Positions 27,023-36,248 of a DNA stretch of 64,000 nucleotides are shown here, in pieces. Origin of the DNA: DTU013 sp964512095 (GTDB lineage: Bacteria; Bacillota; Clostridia; Acetivibrionales; DTU013); assembly GCA_964512095.1 (NCBI GenBank), contig CAZEIH010000004.1:51754-115753 (forward strand), written 5' to 3'. The stretch's first letter is position 1, and the number at the start of each line of letters is the position of its first letter. The position numbers and the translations under genes were made by a program. The notes under the pieces were generated by a model that was given only the letters and a program-made list of their open reading frames with translations, was not told the DNA's origin and ran no database searches.

Positions 27023-27296
27023 TATTTCCCTCCAGTTGCAATTTCAGTGTATCATATACAGCTTCATCGATGCGGGCTTCAAAAGCTTTCTCAAGCTTTC
27101 TGCCCTTTTGTGCCTTTTCCAGACATTCAATGCTCCTGCATATATAAGCGCCTCTTCCAGCTTTTTTACCTGTGAAGTCAACGCTTGTAACGCCTTCCTT
27201 GTCCCTGACGATTCTGGTTAGTTCCTTTTTGGGTTTCATCTCATGACATCCAAGGCACATACGTAAAGGTATCCTCTTTTGTTTCAAGCATGTCAC
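27012..27296 (-). CDS. rnpM: YlxR/RnpM family (DUF448) RNA-binding protein
   Basis: A 94-residue YlxR protein. RIPLRMCLGCHEMKPKKELTR carries the CxxC-type motif, and GKKAGRGAYICRSIECLEKA is the second conserved block. Members bind RNA, and B. subtilis RnpM modulates RNase P. It lies two bases after nusA and overlaps ylxQ, the invariant order in this operon. Confidence 0.95.
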   Translation of the reverse strand: MTCLKQKRIPLRMCLGCHEMKPKKELTRIVRDKEGVTSVDFTGKKAGRGAYICRSIECLEKAQKGRKLEKAFEARIDEAVYDTLKLQLEGNNDG

Positions 27297-27298
27297 CC

Positions 27299-28648
27299 CT
27301 ATTCCATATCATCCTCCAAGATTGCATCCTCTGCTATATCTGCCGAGTCTGCTTCGTCACCTACTTCTGCTTCATCTGCTTCTTCTGCTTCTTCTGCTTC
27401 TTCTGCTTCATCTGATACATCATCCACGTCAGTTGCATCAACTGTGTCTACTTCATCTGCCACATCAACTGTGTCCTGCTCTGTATCTTCGGTATTATCT
27501 TCATATCCTTCATACTCGCCATTATATTCATCTTCGTATTCTTCGTACTCATCCTCATAGTTATTTTCGCTATTATTGTAGCTATCCATGTTGAACATTT
27601 GTTGTTCAATGACAGCTCTGAGCTGTGACTCGCTCTTGATGTCAATCTTCCAGCCTGTTAACCTGGCAGCTAGCCTTGCATTCTGGCCTTCCTTGCCAAT
27701 AGCCAATGAAAGCTGGAAATCAGGTACAATTACCCTTGCTGTCCTAGCTTCATCATCCACGTCAACACGTACTACCTTTGCAGGACTAAGGCTGCTTGAT
27801 ATATATTCCTCTGGATCACTACTCCATCTAATAATATCAATCTTTTCACCTCTAAGCTCATCTACTATGGCTTGGACTCTAGTACCCTTTTGTCCAACAC
27901 ATGCCCCTACAGGATCAACATTAGAATCTCTTGAATAAACTGCTATCTTAGTCCTTGAGCCAGCCTCTCTTGAAATGCTTTTTATTTCTACAGTCCCGTC
28001 GTGTATTTCAGGCACCTCAAGCTCAAATAGCCTTTTCACAAGCCCTGGGTGTGTCCTGGACACAAGTACCTGGGGGCCTTTTGTGGTTTTTTTGACCTCA
28101 ACTATATACGTCTTTACCCTGTCATTAAACCTATATTCCTCACTATTAGTTTGCTCAGGCGGTGTCATAATAGCTTCTGTTTTTCCCAGATCTATAATAA
28201 TATTTTTTCTTTCATTCCTCTGAATGATACCTGTTATGATATCTCCTTCCTTATTATAAAACTCTTCAAAAATAATACTACGCTCTGCTTCGCGTATTCT
28301 CTGCATAACAACCTGCTTAGCGGTCTGGGCTGCAATCCTTCCGAATTTTCGAGGTGTAACCTCTATCTCTGCAATGTCCTCCTCCGCATATGAAGTATCA
28401 ATCTTCCGAGCCTCGTCCAATGATATATCTCCATTTTCATCCTCAGGCGTCGATGTGACTCTCTTGAGTGCAAAGACCTTCACATCTCCCGTCTCACGAC
28501 ATATATGGATTCTTACATTCTGCGTTGATCCAAAATTCCTCTTATAAGCAGAAATAAGGGCAGCCTCAATGGCTTCCACCAAAATTTCCTTATTTATTCC
28601 TCTCTCTCTTTCCAGTTGATCCAATGCTTGAATCAGTTCCGCACTCAT
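27299..28648 (-). CDS. nusA: Transcription termination/antitermination factor NusA with acidic tail
   Basis: A protein of about 449 residues. After the N-terminal RNA-polymerase-binding domain come S1, KH1 and KH2; GACVGQKGTRVQAIVDEL and LAIGKEGQNARLAARLTGW are the KH loops. ATG 28648 is chosen since AGGAGGT is too close to the in-frame ATG at 28654. Gram-positive NusA usually ends soon after KH2 (about 350-370 residues). Here about 80 extra residues follow, almost all Glu, Asp, Ala, Tyr and Val (YEDEYEEYEDEYNGEYEGYE, then AEEAEEAEEADEAEVGD). An acidic C-terminal tail recalls the AR regions of proteobacterial NusA functionally, but it is low-complexity rather than a folded repeat. Confidence 0.95.
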   Translation of the reverse strand: MSAELIQALDQLERERGINKEILVEAIEAALISAYKRNFGSTQNVRIHICRETGDVKVFALKRVTSTPEDENGDISLDEARKIDTSYAEEDIAEIEVTPRKFGRIAAQTAKQVVMQRIREAERSIIFEEFYNKEGDIITGIIQRNERKNIIIDLGKTEAIMTPPEQTNSEEYRFNDRVKTYIVEVKKTTKGPQVLVSRTHPGLVKRLFELEVPEIHDGTVEIKSISREAGSRTKIAVYSRDSNVDPVGACVGQKGTRVQAIVDELRGEKIDIIRWSSDPEEYISSSLSPAKVVRVDVDDEARTARVIVPDFQLSLAIGKEGQNARLAARLTGWKIDIKSESQLRAVIEQQMFNMDSYNNSENNYEDEYEEYEDEYNGEYEGYEDNTEDTEQDTVDVADEVDTVDATDVDDVSDEAEEAEEAEEADEAEVGDEADSADIAEDAILEDDME

Positions 28649-28788
28649 TCTCATACCTCCTGTAATACCCCGCTAATCGGGAATTCATCATCAGCCTACT
28701 ACTATATTATCTATGTCCTCATAATACGCTGACCTCTATAGGTCGGCGATGAATGAAGACAAATTAATTAACTTCCTTGGTCAAGTGG

Positions 28789-28830
28789 AGTTCAGTCTCT
28801 ACCTGACTCCCTGAGCGAAGTGAAATGACT
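28789..28830. repeat. Copy 1 of a 42-bp dispersed repeat, in the rimP-nusA gap
   Basis: A 42-bp segment matching 53488-53529 at 37 of 42 positions (shared cores AGTTCAGTCTC and CTCCCTGAGCGAAG). It starts two bases past the rimP stop codon. A second structure in the same gap, GCTGACC/GGTCGGC around 28730-28747, forms a short hairpin, so the inserted unit may be larger than 42 bp. Confidence 0.6.
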
Positions 28831-28832
28831 TG

Positions 28833-29294
28833 CTAAAACCTAATGATTCGCCTTACAAGGGCTGTATCCTTTCTATCAAAACCCATTGTAGAACCATCCT
28901 CGGTCTTTATTTCAAATATGTCTCCTGTAAGTCCAAGCAATTCACCATCATATATCTTTTTACCATTTAATGGCTGATAAAGCTTGACCTCAACTAACTC
29001 ACCCTTGAAGCGCTCATAGTCACGATCCTTTTTCAGCGGTCTCTCGCCAGGAGATGAAACCTCCAGTATGTAGCTTTGCTTTATTGGATCCTTTTTATCA
29101 AGTAAATCGCTTAATTGCTCACTTATTGCCTGGCAATCTTCTATTAGAATACCACCTGGCTTGTCAATATAAACCCTGAGGTACCAATTGGCACCTTCCT
29201 TTAGAAATTCTACGTCCACTAGCTCAAAGGCCAACGCTTCAACAATTGGTTGAGCCATCTCATCTATAATATCCTCTACTTTCTTTTTTGCCAT
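28833..29294 (-). CDS. rimP: Ribosome maturation factor RimP
   Basis: A 153-residue protein required for 30S maturation. The N-terminal domain has LVDVEFLKEGANWYLRVYID and ILEVSSPGERPLKKDRDYERF, the diagnostic RimP block; the C-terminal Sm-like domain follows. It is the first gene of the rimP-nusA-rnpM-ylxQ-infB-rbfA-nrnA-truB-ribF operon. Unusually it is separated from nusA by 184 bp containing a dispersed repeat. Confidence 0.96.
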   Translation of the reverse strand: MAKKKVEDIIDEMAQPIVEALAFELVDVEFLKEGANWYLRVYIDKPGGILIEDCQAISEQLSDLLDKKDPIKQSYILEVSSPGERPLKKDRDYERFKGELVEVKLYQPLNGKKIYDGELLGLTGDIFEIKTEDGSTMGFDRKDTALVRRIIRF

Positions 29295-29342
29295 TTGACA
29301 TCTCCAATCTTTTCCCTTGGCTAATCAATCATATTTAAAGAC

Positions 29343-29367
29343 AAAGAGTGGGTTTGGCCCACTCTTT
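29343..29367 (-). terminator. Hairpin downstream of polC
   Basis: AAAGAGTGGG and CCCACTCTTT form a perfect 10-bp stem around a five-base loop, followed on the minus strand by a T-rich TTTGTCTTT. It lies 80 bp beyond the polC stop codon and would separate polC from rimP. The T-tract is broken, so read-through is likely. Confidence 0.6.
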
Positions 29368-29447
29368 TCCAAAAAAAACAATATGCTCAGTCCAAAAAAC
29401 ATTATAACACTATTATCTTCAGTTTTCAATCATTTATTTACTAACCG

Positions 29448-32400
29448 TTAGAAAAGGCTCATCTGGCTACTTTCGGGAATACCTTCAAGGCATCCACTCT
29501 GTTGTAATATTTCAATAACTGTTTTACTTACCTTGGCTCTAATCTTTAAATCCTCCACAGAAATAAATTCACCTTGAGCCCGGGCTTCAACTATCATCTT
29601 TGCTGCATTTGCCCCAAGTCCCTGGAGAGAATTCAATGGAGGCCTGAGTCCTTTTTCACATATGATAAATTTAGAGGCATCAGATTCATATAGGTCCACC
29701 TTTAAAAATTCAAACCCCCTGGAATACATCTCATTCACAACCTCTAATATTGTTAGTACATTTTTATCCTTGGCAGTTAAATTATTCCCCAATTTTTCCA
29801 ATTCAACAGTTTTTCTTTGAGCCATGTCCTTACCACAGGCCATTGTACCTGAATCGAATTCATCTGCCCTGACTGTAAAATATGTGGCATAAAAGGCAAT
29901 GGGATGGTAAACCTTAAACCAGCCTATCCTCATGGCGTTAAGTACATATGCCGCCGCATGAGCCTTAGGGAACATATACTTAATCTTTTTGCAGGACTCA
30001 ATATACCATTCCGGCACAGCACAGGCCTTCATTTCTTTCTCGTATTCCGGCTTAAGGCCTTTGCCCTTCCTGACATCCTCCATTATTTTAAATGAAATCT
30101 TCGGTGGTAACCCCTTATACATAAGATATACCATGATGTTGTCCCTAGTACCAATAACCTCAGATATTGTACATATATTATTTCTGACCAGTTCCTGAGC
30201 ATTATTAATCCACACGTCTGTTCCATGGGAAAGACCACTTATCTGTAACAGGTCGGAAAAGGTTTTGGGCTTTGTATCCAACAGCATTTGCCTAACAAAT
30301 TTCGTTCCGAATTCAGGAAGTGCAAATGTACCAACCTTGCTATTGATATCCTTAGGCTCAATTCCCAATGGTTCAGTGCTAAGAAACAGCTGCATCACCT
30401 TTTCATCATTCACCGGAACATCAAAAATATCCACTCCCGTCAAATCACAAAGCATCTTTATCATAGTAGGATCATCATGACCAAGTATATCAAGCTTTAG
30501 TATGGTATCATGCAGTGAATGGAAGTCAAAGTGAGTAGTAATAATCTCTGAGCCTGTATCATCCGCCGGTCTTTGTATTGGCGAAAAATCATATACCTCA
30601 TTATCGCTAGGAATAACAATAATCCCCCCCGGGTGTTGCCCTGTTGTCCTCTTAATGCCGGTGCAGCCCTTTATCAGCCTGTTTATCTCTGCACTAGTCG
30701 CAACCATTTCTTTTTCATCCAGATACTTTTTAACAAATCCATATGCTGTCTTATCAGCCACAGAAGCAATTGTACCTGCCCTAAATACATGGCCCTTTCC
30801 AAAAAGCACCTCAGTATATTTATGGGCCTGGGCTTGGTATTCTCCGGAGAAGTTTAGGTCAATATCTGGGGCCTTATCGCCATCAAAGCCGAGAAAAGTC
30901 TCAAAGGGTATGTCATGACCGTCACCCTTCATAAGTTCACCACATTCAGGGCAGCTCTTTTGGGGAAGATCAAAGCCTGAGCCTACAGAACCATCTGTTA
31001 TGAATTCTGAGTGCTTACACTTTTTACAAGCATAGTGGGGTGGCAGCGGATTAACTTCAGTAATACCCGTCATAGTCGCTGCAAAGGAGGAGCCTACGGA
31101 GCCTCTCGACCCTACAATATAGCCGTCATCATTAGACTTCTTCACAAGCTTCTGTGCAATTAGGTACATAACAGCGAATCCGTTTTTTATAATAGACGTG
31201 AGCTCCTTCTTCAGTCTTTTTGAAACTATGTCTGGTAGTGGGTTTCCATAAACTGAGTAGGCATTTTCATATGCAAGCTTCTCTATCTCCTGCTCAGCTC
31301 CGTCTATTTTAGGAGGATATGTCCCTAGAGGTATAGGTATAACATCGTCTATCATGTCTGCTACCATATTTGTGTTTGTTACAACAATTTCAAATGCCTT
31401 TTCATCATCCAAATACGTAAATTCCCTCAGCATCTCATCTGTGGTCCTGAAATAAAGCGGCGCCTGCTTGTCGGCATCTTGATATCCCTGACCACTCATG
31501 AGTATACGTCTGTACACCTCATCCTCAGGCTCCATAAAATGAACATCACAGGTGGCAACAACAGGCTTTTTCAGCTTTTCTCCCAACATCACTATCCTTT
31601 TATTAAGCTCCTTTAGCTGTTCATAATCTTCAACCCTGCCATTTGCCACTAAAAAATCATTATTACCAAGGGGTTGTATTTCCAAATAATCATAAAAAGA
31701 AGCTATTTTCTCAATCTCACTGTTGCTCTTGTCATTCATAATAGCCCTGAATAGCTCTCCTGCTTCGCAGGCGCTACCAAGAATCAAGCCTTCACGGTAT
31801 TTCATCAGAAGACTTTTAGGCACTCGTGGTTTCTTATAGAAATAATTAAGATGGGATTCCGAAATAATCTTGTATAGATTCTTAAGGCCTGTATAATTTT
31901 TGACAAGCACAATTGCATGGTATGTGTCAGTCTTCTTAAAATCAAACTGACCTGAGAATATCCTATCAATTCCATCCACTGTCTGTGCGCCCTTTTCCTT
32001 GATTATCTCAAGACATCTAATAAAAATTTCTGCAGTTGCATAAGCATCATTCACTGCTCTGTGATGATTTTCCAGCTTAACCCCAAGATGCTTTGCTACA
32101 ACATCTAGCTTATGCTTTTTCAGCTCAGGGAATAAATATCTGCTAAGCTGCAAAGTATCCAAAACAGAATTATTAAAAGCCTTGTCATAGAGCAGGGCAT
32201 AGTGTCTTATAAAGCCGGTATCAAAGGATGCATTGTGTGCAACTACAGGAAGACTACCTACAAACTCCAGGAAGCTGTCAACAGTCTGACTGATATCCGG
32301 TGCATCGGCAACCATTTCATCTGTAATACCTGTTAGCTTTGTAATGAATTGGGGAATAGGTATGCCGGGATTAACAAAAGTGCTAAACTTATCAGTAATC

Positions 32401-33767
32401 CTGCCATTTTCTACCTTCACCGCACCTATCTCTGTTATCCTGTCCTTAGCTGGATACAAACCGGTGGTCTCAATGTCAAAAACCACAAAGCCACCATCCA
32501 GTGAGTGTCTGCCGTCCCCTTCCTCATATCTCAGCACAACTGGAGCCTCATTATCCAACAGATAGCATTCTACTCCGTAAATAATCTTTATATTGTTCTT
32601 CTTTCCTGCGCTGTATGCATCAGGATATGACTGAACTACGCCGTGATCTGTAATGGCTATTGCCCTGTGACCCCATTGAGCAGCACGCTCCACCAGCTTG
32701 ACTGTGGGAGTTACCGCATCCATGGCACTCATTTGAGTGTGCAGGTGCAGCTCTACCCTTTTCACCTCTGCATCATCAGTCTTAGTATCCTTCTCCAGTT
32801 CGATAATGTCTTCGGCCATAATGGCCAATTCCTTTGAATACTTATCAAACTGAGCCTCTCCTCTAACCTTCAGACAGATACCTTGCTTAATCTGCTCAGA
32901 TCTAAGATCGTAATCATCTTTCTGCACAAAAAACTTTATTGTAAGAGAACTGGTGAGATCTGTAATGTCAAAAATACATATATAGCGGTTTCCCCGAATC
33001 TCCCTGAAGCTAACATTAAATACGTCTCCGCAAATTGCTACCTTCCCTGACTCCTGGGTAACCTCACTCATCTTCATAATGCTACTATTGCTAAAATTTT
33101 TTCCCAGAATAATCTCCAAAACTCTGGCATCACTACTATCGGTGTCCTTTTTTTTCCTGCGCTTTCTTGTTCCATTGGACTGGGCTTTTTCCTCTGCATC
33201 AAGTAGCTCATGTATACGGGCTTCTTCATTTTCCTTGAACAGGTTGTATTTTTCCTGGAACTGCTCATCAACCCTGCGATCGAAAAAAACAACCCGAATT
33301 TTTTTTCCGAAAAAACTCTCCACAATCTTTTCAATAAGCTTGTCGCAGCCATTCGACTTCAGTATAGCCTCTCCCCTGCTAGAAAGCATAACCTTAAGGA
33401 CATCCTCCTGCAGTCTCAAACTACAACCGCTTAAAAGGCCTTTGCTCAGCGCTATCCGGGAATTGACTATATATAGGATGCTTTCATTGTATGCTTTAAT
33501 AAGCTCATCTAAAGGAGCTTCAACATCAAAGCTAAGCCTGATCTCTACAATCATTGAAAATGATTTGGTCAGTGCTGATTGCACCTGATCAATTACCTGT
33601 GCGGGTATTAGATTTTCTGATTTGGCCTTTACTAGAAGCTTTCCTGTTTTTCTAAATGCCCTTAGACTAGTTATCCTAACTTCACTAAAAAAATCTCGAA
33701 TATCAGCGTTTAACTCCACATCTGGAAATATCTCAACAAAGCTTTTGTTAACAGCCGGTTCTGACAT
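29448..33767 (-). CDS. polC: DNA polymerase III alpha subunit, Gram-positive PolC
   Basis: The 1439-residue replicative polymerase of Firmicutes with built-in proofreading. Order of domains: N-terminal and OB-fold (about 240-320), PHP domain starting at VELHLHTQMSAMD (His341), DEDD exonuclease inserted in PHP with VVFDIETTG (Asp431, Glu433) and VAHNASFDTGFI, second half of PHP, then the polymerase palm with GSRGSVGSSFAATM and DIDLNFSGEYQ. A four-cysteine zinc site lies in YACKKCKHSEF and SCPECGEL. Length is normal for PolC (about 1430-1450). It lies between ispG and a terminator. Confidence 0.98.
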   Translation of the reverse strand: MSEPAVNKSFVEIFPDVELNADIRDFFSEVRITSLRAFRKTGKLLVKAKSENLIPAQVIDQVQSALTKSFSMIVEIRLSFDVEAPLDELIKAYNESILYIVNSRIALSKGLLSGCSLRLQEDVLKVMLSSRGEAILKSNGCDKLIEKIVESFFGKKIRVVFFDRRVDEQFQEKYNLFKENEEARIHELLDAEEKAQSNGTRKRRKKKDTDSSDARVLEIILGKNFSNSSIMKMSEVTQESGKVAICGDVFNVSFREIRGNRYICIFDITDLTSSLTIKFFVQKDDYDLRSEQIKQGICLKVRGEAQFDKYSKELAIMAEDIIELEKDTKTDDAEVKRVELHLHTQMSAMDAVTPTVKLVERAAQWGHRAIAITDHGVVQSYPDAYSAGKKNNIKIIYGVECYLLDNEAPVVLRYEEGDGRHSLDGGFVVFDIETTGLYPAKDRITEIGAVKVENGRITDKFSTFVNPGIPIPQFITKLTGITDEMVADAPDISQTVDSFLEFVGSLPVVAHNASFDTGFIRHYALLYDKAFNNSVLDTLQLSRYLFPELKKHKLDVVAKHLGVKLENHHRAVNDAYATAEIFIRCLEIIKEKGAQTVDGIDRIFSGQFDFKKTDTYHAIVLVKNYTGLKNLYKIISESHLNYFYKKPRVPKSLLMKYREGLILGSACEAGELFRAIMNDKSNSEIEKIASFYDYLEIQPLGNNDFLVANGRVEDYEQLKELNKRIVMLGEKLKKPVVATCDVHFMEPEDEVYRRILMSGQGYQDADKQAPLYFRTTDEMLREFTYLDDEKAFEIVVTNTNMVADMIDDVIPIPLGTYPPKIDGAEQEIEKLAYENAYSVYGNPLPDIVSKRLKKELTSIIKNGFAVMYLIAQKLVKKSNDDGYIVGSRGSVGSSFAATMTGITEVNPLPPHYACKKCKHSEFITDGSVGSGFDLPQKSCPECGELMKGDGHDIPFETFLGFDGDKAPDIDLNFSGEYQAQAHKYTEVLFGKGHVFRAGTIASVADKTAYGFVKKYLDEKEMVATSAEINRLIKGCTGIKRTTGQHPGGIIVIPSDNEVYDFSPIQRPADDTGSEIITTHFDFHSLHDTILKLDILGHDDPTMIKMLCDLTGVDIFDVPVNDEKVMQLFLSTEPLGIEPKDINSKVGTFALPEFGTKFVRQMLLDTKPKTFSDLLQISGLSHGTDVWINNAQELVRNNICTISEVIGTRDNIMVYLMYKGLPPKISFKIMEDVRKGKGLKPEYEKEMKACAVPEWYIESCKKIKYMFPKAHAAAYVLNAMRIGWFKVYHPIAFYATYFTVRADEFDSGTMACGKDMAQRKTVELEKLGNNLTAKDKNVLTILEVVNEMYSRGFEFLKVDLYESDASKFIICEKGLRPPLNSLQGLGANAAKMIVEARAQGEFISVEDLKIRAKVSKTVIEILQQSGCLEGIPESSQMSLF

Positions 33768-33853
33768 AATGACCTTATCCCCTTTTGTAAATATAACCCC
33801 TGATTTATCTGTGTTATTTGTGTTATCTGGTTTCTTCTTCTGATAAATTTTTT

Positions 33854-34915
33854 CTACATCTTCTCTATTTCTAATAGCAGCTCATCAACTACTCTGTCCT
33901 GGGGAATTTTTCGTACAATTTCACCTTTTTTAAATAGAAGGGCTTCATTGTCTCCTCCTGCGATGCCTATATCTGCTTCTCTGGCTTCACCAGGGCCATT
34001 TACCCCACAACCCATCACCGCTACCTTTATATCCTTTTCACAGCCTTCCAGTCTTTTCTCCACTTCATTTGCTATCTTTATTAGATCTATTCTAGTTCTG
34101 CCACAGGTAGGGCATGAAACAAAGTCTACTCCTGCTTTTCGCAGCCCCAATGCTTTAAGCAGTTGGATGCCCACCCTGATTTCTTCCACCGGATCATCCG
34201 TCAATGAAACCCTTAGCGTATCTCCGATTCCCTCAGCTAGCAAGCACCCCAGACCGGCGGCGGACTTTATGGTTCCTGCGAAAAGTGTTCCTGCCTCCGT
34301 AACGCCTATATGAAGTGCATAGTCAGCTTTCTGAGACATCTGCCTGTATGCCTCAATAGTCATAGGTACATTGGAAGCCTTTAGAGAAATGGCAATATCA
34401 AAGAAATCAAGCTCCTCAAGTATTTTTGCATGGCCAAGTGCGCTTTCCACCATACCAGCCGGCGTTACTCCGTCATACTTTGCCAGTATAGGCTTTTCAA
34501 TGGATCCAGAATTAACCCCTATCCTAATGGGTATACCTCTGGGCTTCGCCATTTCAACAACCTTTTTTACATTATTAGGGCCTCCAATATTTCCTGGATT
34601 CAGCCTGATCTTATCAATTCCGTTCTCAATACATGTAAGGGCAAGCCTGTAATCAAAATGTATATCCGCAACAAGAGCTATATTTATGGATTTCTTTATA
34701 TCCCTTATTGCCTCAGCAGCATGTGCATCCAGCACTGCCACCCTTACAATATCACAGCCTGCCTCCTCCAGCCTCTTAATCTGATTGACAGTAGACCTGA
34801 CATCTCTTGTGTCAGTATTTGTCATGGACTGTACTGTAATCGGGGCATCACCGCCGATACATATATCGCCCACCCGTATCTTCCTGGATTTTTTTCTTTT
34901 CACATATTGCTCCAA
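33854..34915 (-). CDS. ispG: 4-hydroxy-3-methylbut-2-en-1-yl diphosphate synthase IspG (GcpE)
   Basis: The penultimate MEP-pathway enzyme, an iron-sulfur protein that reduces MEcPP to HMBPP. The 353-residue product has the TIM-barrel opening VQSMTNTDTRDV, KIRLNPGNIGG, and the [4Fe-4S] ligands in VSCPTCGRTRIDL and VAVMGCGVNGPGEA. It lacks the extra plant domain. A TTG start with AGGGGAG upstream is used. With dxr 1.3 kb away it shows the organism makes isoprenoids by the MEP route. Confidence 0.97.
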   Translation of the reverse strand: MEQYVKRKKSRKIRVGDICIGGDAPITVQSMTNTDTRDVRSTVNQIKRLEEAGCDIVRVAVLDAHAAEAIRDIKKSINIALVADIHFDYRLALTCIENGIDKIRLNPGNIGGPNNVKKVVEMAKPRGIPIRIGVNSGSIEKPILAKYDGVTPAGMVESALGHAKILEELDFFDIAISLKASNVPMTIEAYRQMSQKADYALHIGVTEAGTLFAGTIKSAAGLGCLLAEGIGDTLRVSLTDDPVEEIRVGIQLLKALGLRKAGVDFVSCPTCGRTRIDLIKIANEVEKRLEGCEKDIKVAVMGCGVNGPGEAREADIGIAGGDNEALLFKKGEIVRKIPQDRVVDELLLEIEKM

Positions 34916-34955
34916 AATTCACAACTCCCCTATGATACAATTGAATATCAAGATG

Positions 34956-36248
34956 CTATTTAACCACTAGCTTCACTATGTCATTGTAAGCTATATATAT
35001 ACCCAGCAGAATAATTAAAACAAACCCAACTATTGATATATAGGATTCCTTTTCCTGGCTGAGGGGCTTGCCTCTTACCGCCTCCACTGCTATTAACACC
35101 AGTCTTCCACCGTCAAGCATTGGGAAGGGTATTAGGTTTGTAGCCCCTATTGCCACGCTTAGCAAACCTGTTATATACATTAGATATACCAGCACATGAC
35201 CTAAATCCGGAGCCTGACTTACTGTTGTAGTTATGGTACTAACCATGCCTATGGGTCCCATCATGTCAGATACATTGGCTTTGCCTGAGAAAAGCCAGCC
35301 GGGGCTGTAAAAAACACTCCTGATAATAGAATATGTAAAGGCACATGCCTGACCAAATGATTCAATTATTCCACCTTTACCTGATGTGTATTTAAGGCCG
35401 ACATCATACCATTCCTCTGACTTAACCTCCACAGGTATTAGCTTCACATTCACCTCTGCACCGTTTCTCAGCGCCTTCACTTCCAGTTTGTTCATCCCAT
35501 TACTGGTGATAGCAGCTGTGATCTCATCAGCATTTGTAACTTCAACTCCATTAATCCCAACTATCCTGTCATTGGCCATCAGCCCAACTTCTTTTGCTGG
35601 CATACCGGGGGAAACATCCTGTATTATATTGGAATCCTCGTTGTTTTCCCTGCTCATCGAAATACCTATCATGGGAACTGTACTTTCAGGATAAGTCGTA
35701 GGTGTTATTTCAGTAGATAATATTTTATTATCCCTTTCATATTCCACTTTCACAGTATCGCCCTTGGAAATGTAAAGAAATTGTATAATATCCGTGGGGA
35801 TATAAGTCCTTTTTCCGTCATAAGATATGATTATGTCGCCCTTTTGGATTCCGGCAGCAACTGCAGGAGAATTAGGAGCAACATTACTAATTTCGACAGT
35901 ACTATAGCCCTGGATGGCAAAAAAACCTGTAAGGAGTATAGCCGCCAAAAGCAGATTTGCCAGAGGACCTGCCAAGGTAGTTAATGCACGAGCATACTTA
36001 GGCTTGTTGTTGAAGGCGGCCTCACTGTCGGATTCCTCCTCCTCCCCTAGCATCTTCACATAAGCCATAACGGGAAATAACCTTAGGGAATACGTTGTGC
36101 CCCCTCTTTCAAAGCTGAATATTTTAGGTCCTATAAAAAGAGAAAACTCCAGAACCTTTATTCCCATCTTCCTTGCCATGAGAAAATGCCCTAGCTCATG
36201 AACTATAACAATTATATTAAAGGCTAGTATAGCCAAGATTATATACAT
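34956..36248 (-). CDS. rseP: Site-2 intramembrane zinc metalloprotease RseP/RasP
   Basis: A 430-residue membrane protease that cleaves membrane-embedded substrates such as anti-sigma factors and signal-peptide remnants. The active site HExxH is in VIVHELGHFLMAR (His17, Glu18, His21), the third ligand in IPFPMLDGGRLVL (LDG motif). Two PDZ-type regions lie between (about 115-190 and 200-275). It overlaps the dxr end by 10 bp and follows the dxr-rseP-ispG order common in Clostridia. Confidence 0.96.
   Translation of the reverse strand: MYIILAILAFNIIVIVHELGHFLMARKMGIKVLEFSLFIGPKIFSFERGGTTYSLRLFPVMAYVKMLGEEEESDSEAAFNNKPKYARALTTLAGPLANLLLAAILLTGFFAIQGYSTVEISNVAPNSPAVAAGIQKGDIIISYDGKRTYIPTDIIQFLYISKGDTVKVEYERDNKILSTEITPTTYPESTVPMIGISMSRENNEDSNIIQDVSPGMPAKEVGLMANDRIVGINGVEVTNADEITAAITSNGMNKLEVKALRNGAEVNVKLIPVEVKSEEWYDVGLKYTSGKGGIIESFGQACAFTYSIIRSVFYSPGWLFSGKANVSDMMGPIGMVSTITTTVSQAPDLGHVLVYLMYITGLLSVAIGATNLIPFPMLDGGRLVLIAVEAVRGKPLSQEKESYISIVGFVLIILLGIYIAYNDIVKLVVK

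Noticed and set aside
27279..27594. Ser-rich and Leu-rich plus-strand frames opposite the nusA tail
   Set aside because: They are antisense shadows of the Glu/Ala/Asp-rich coding repeat.
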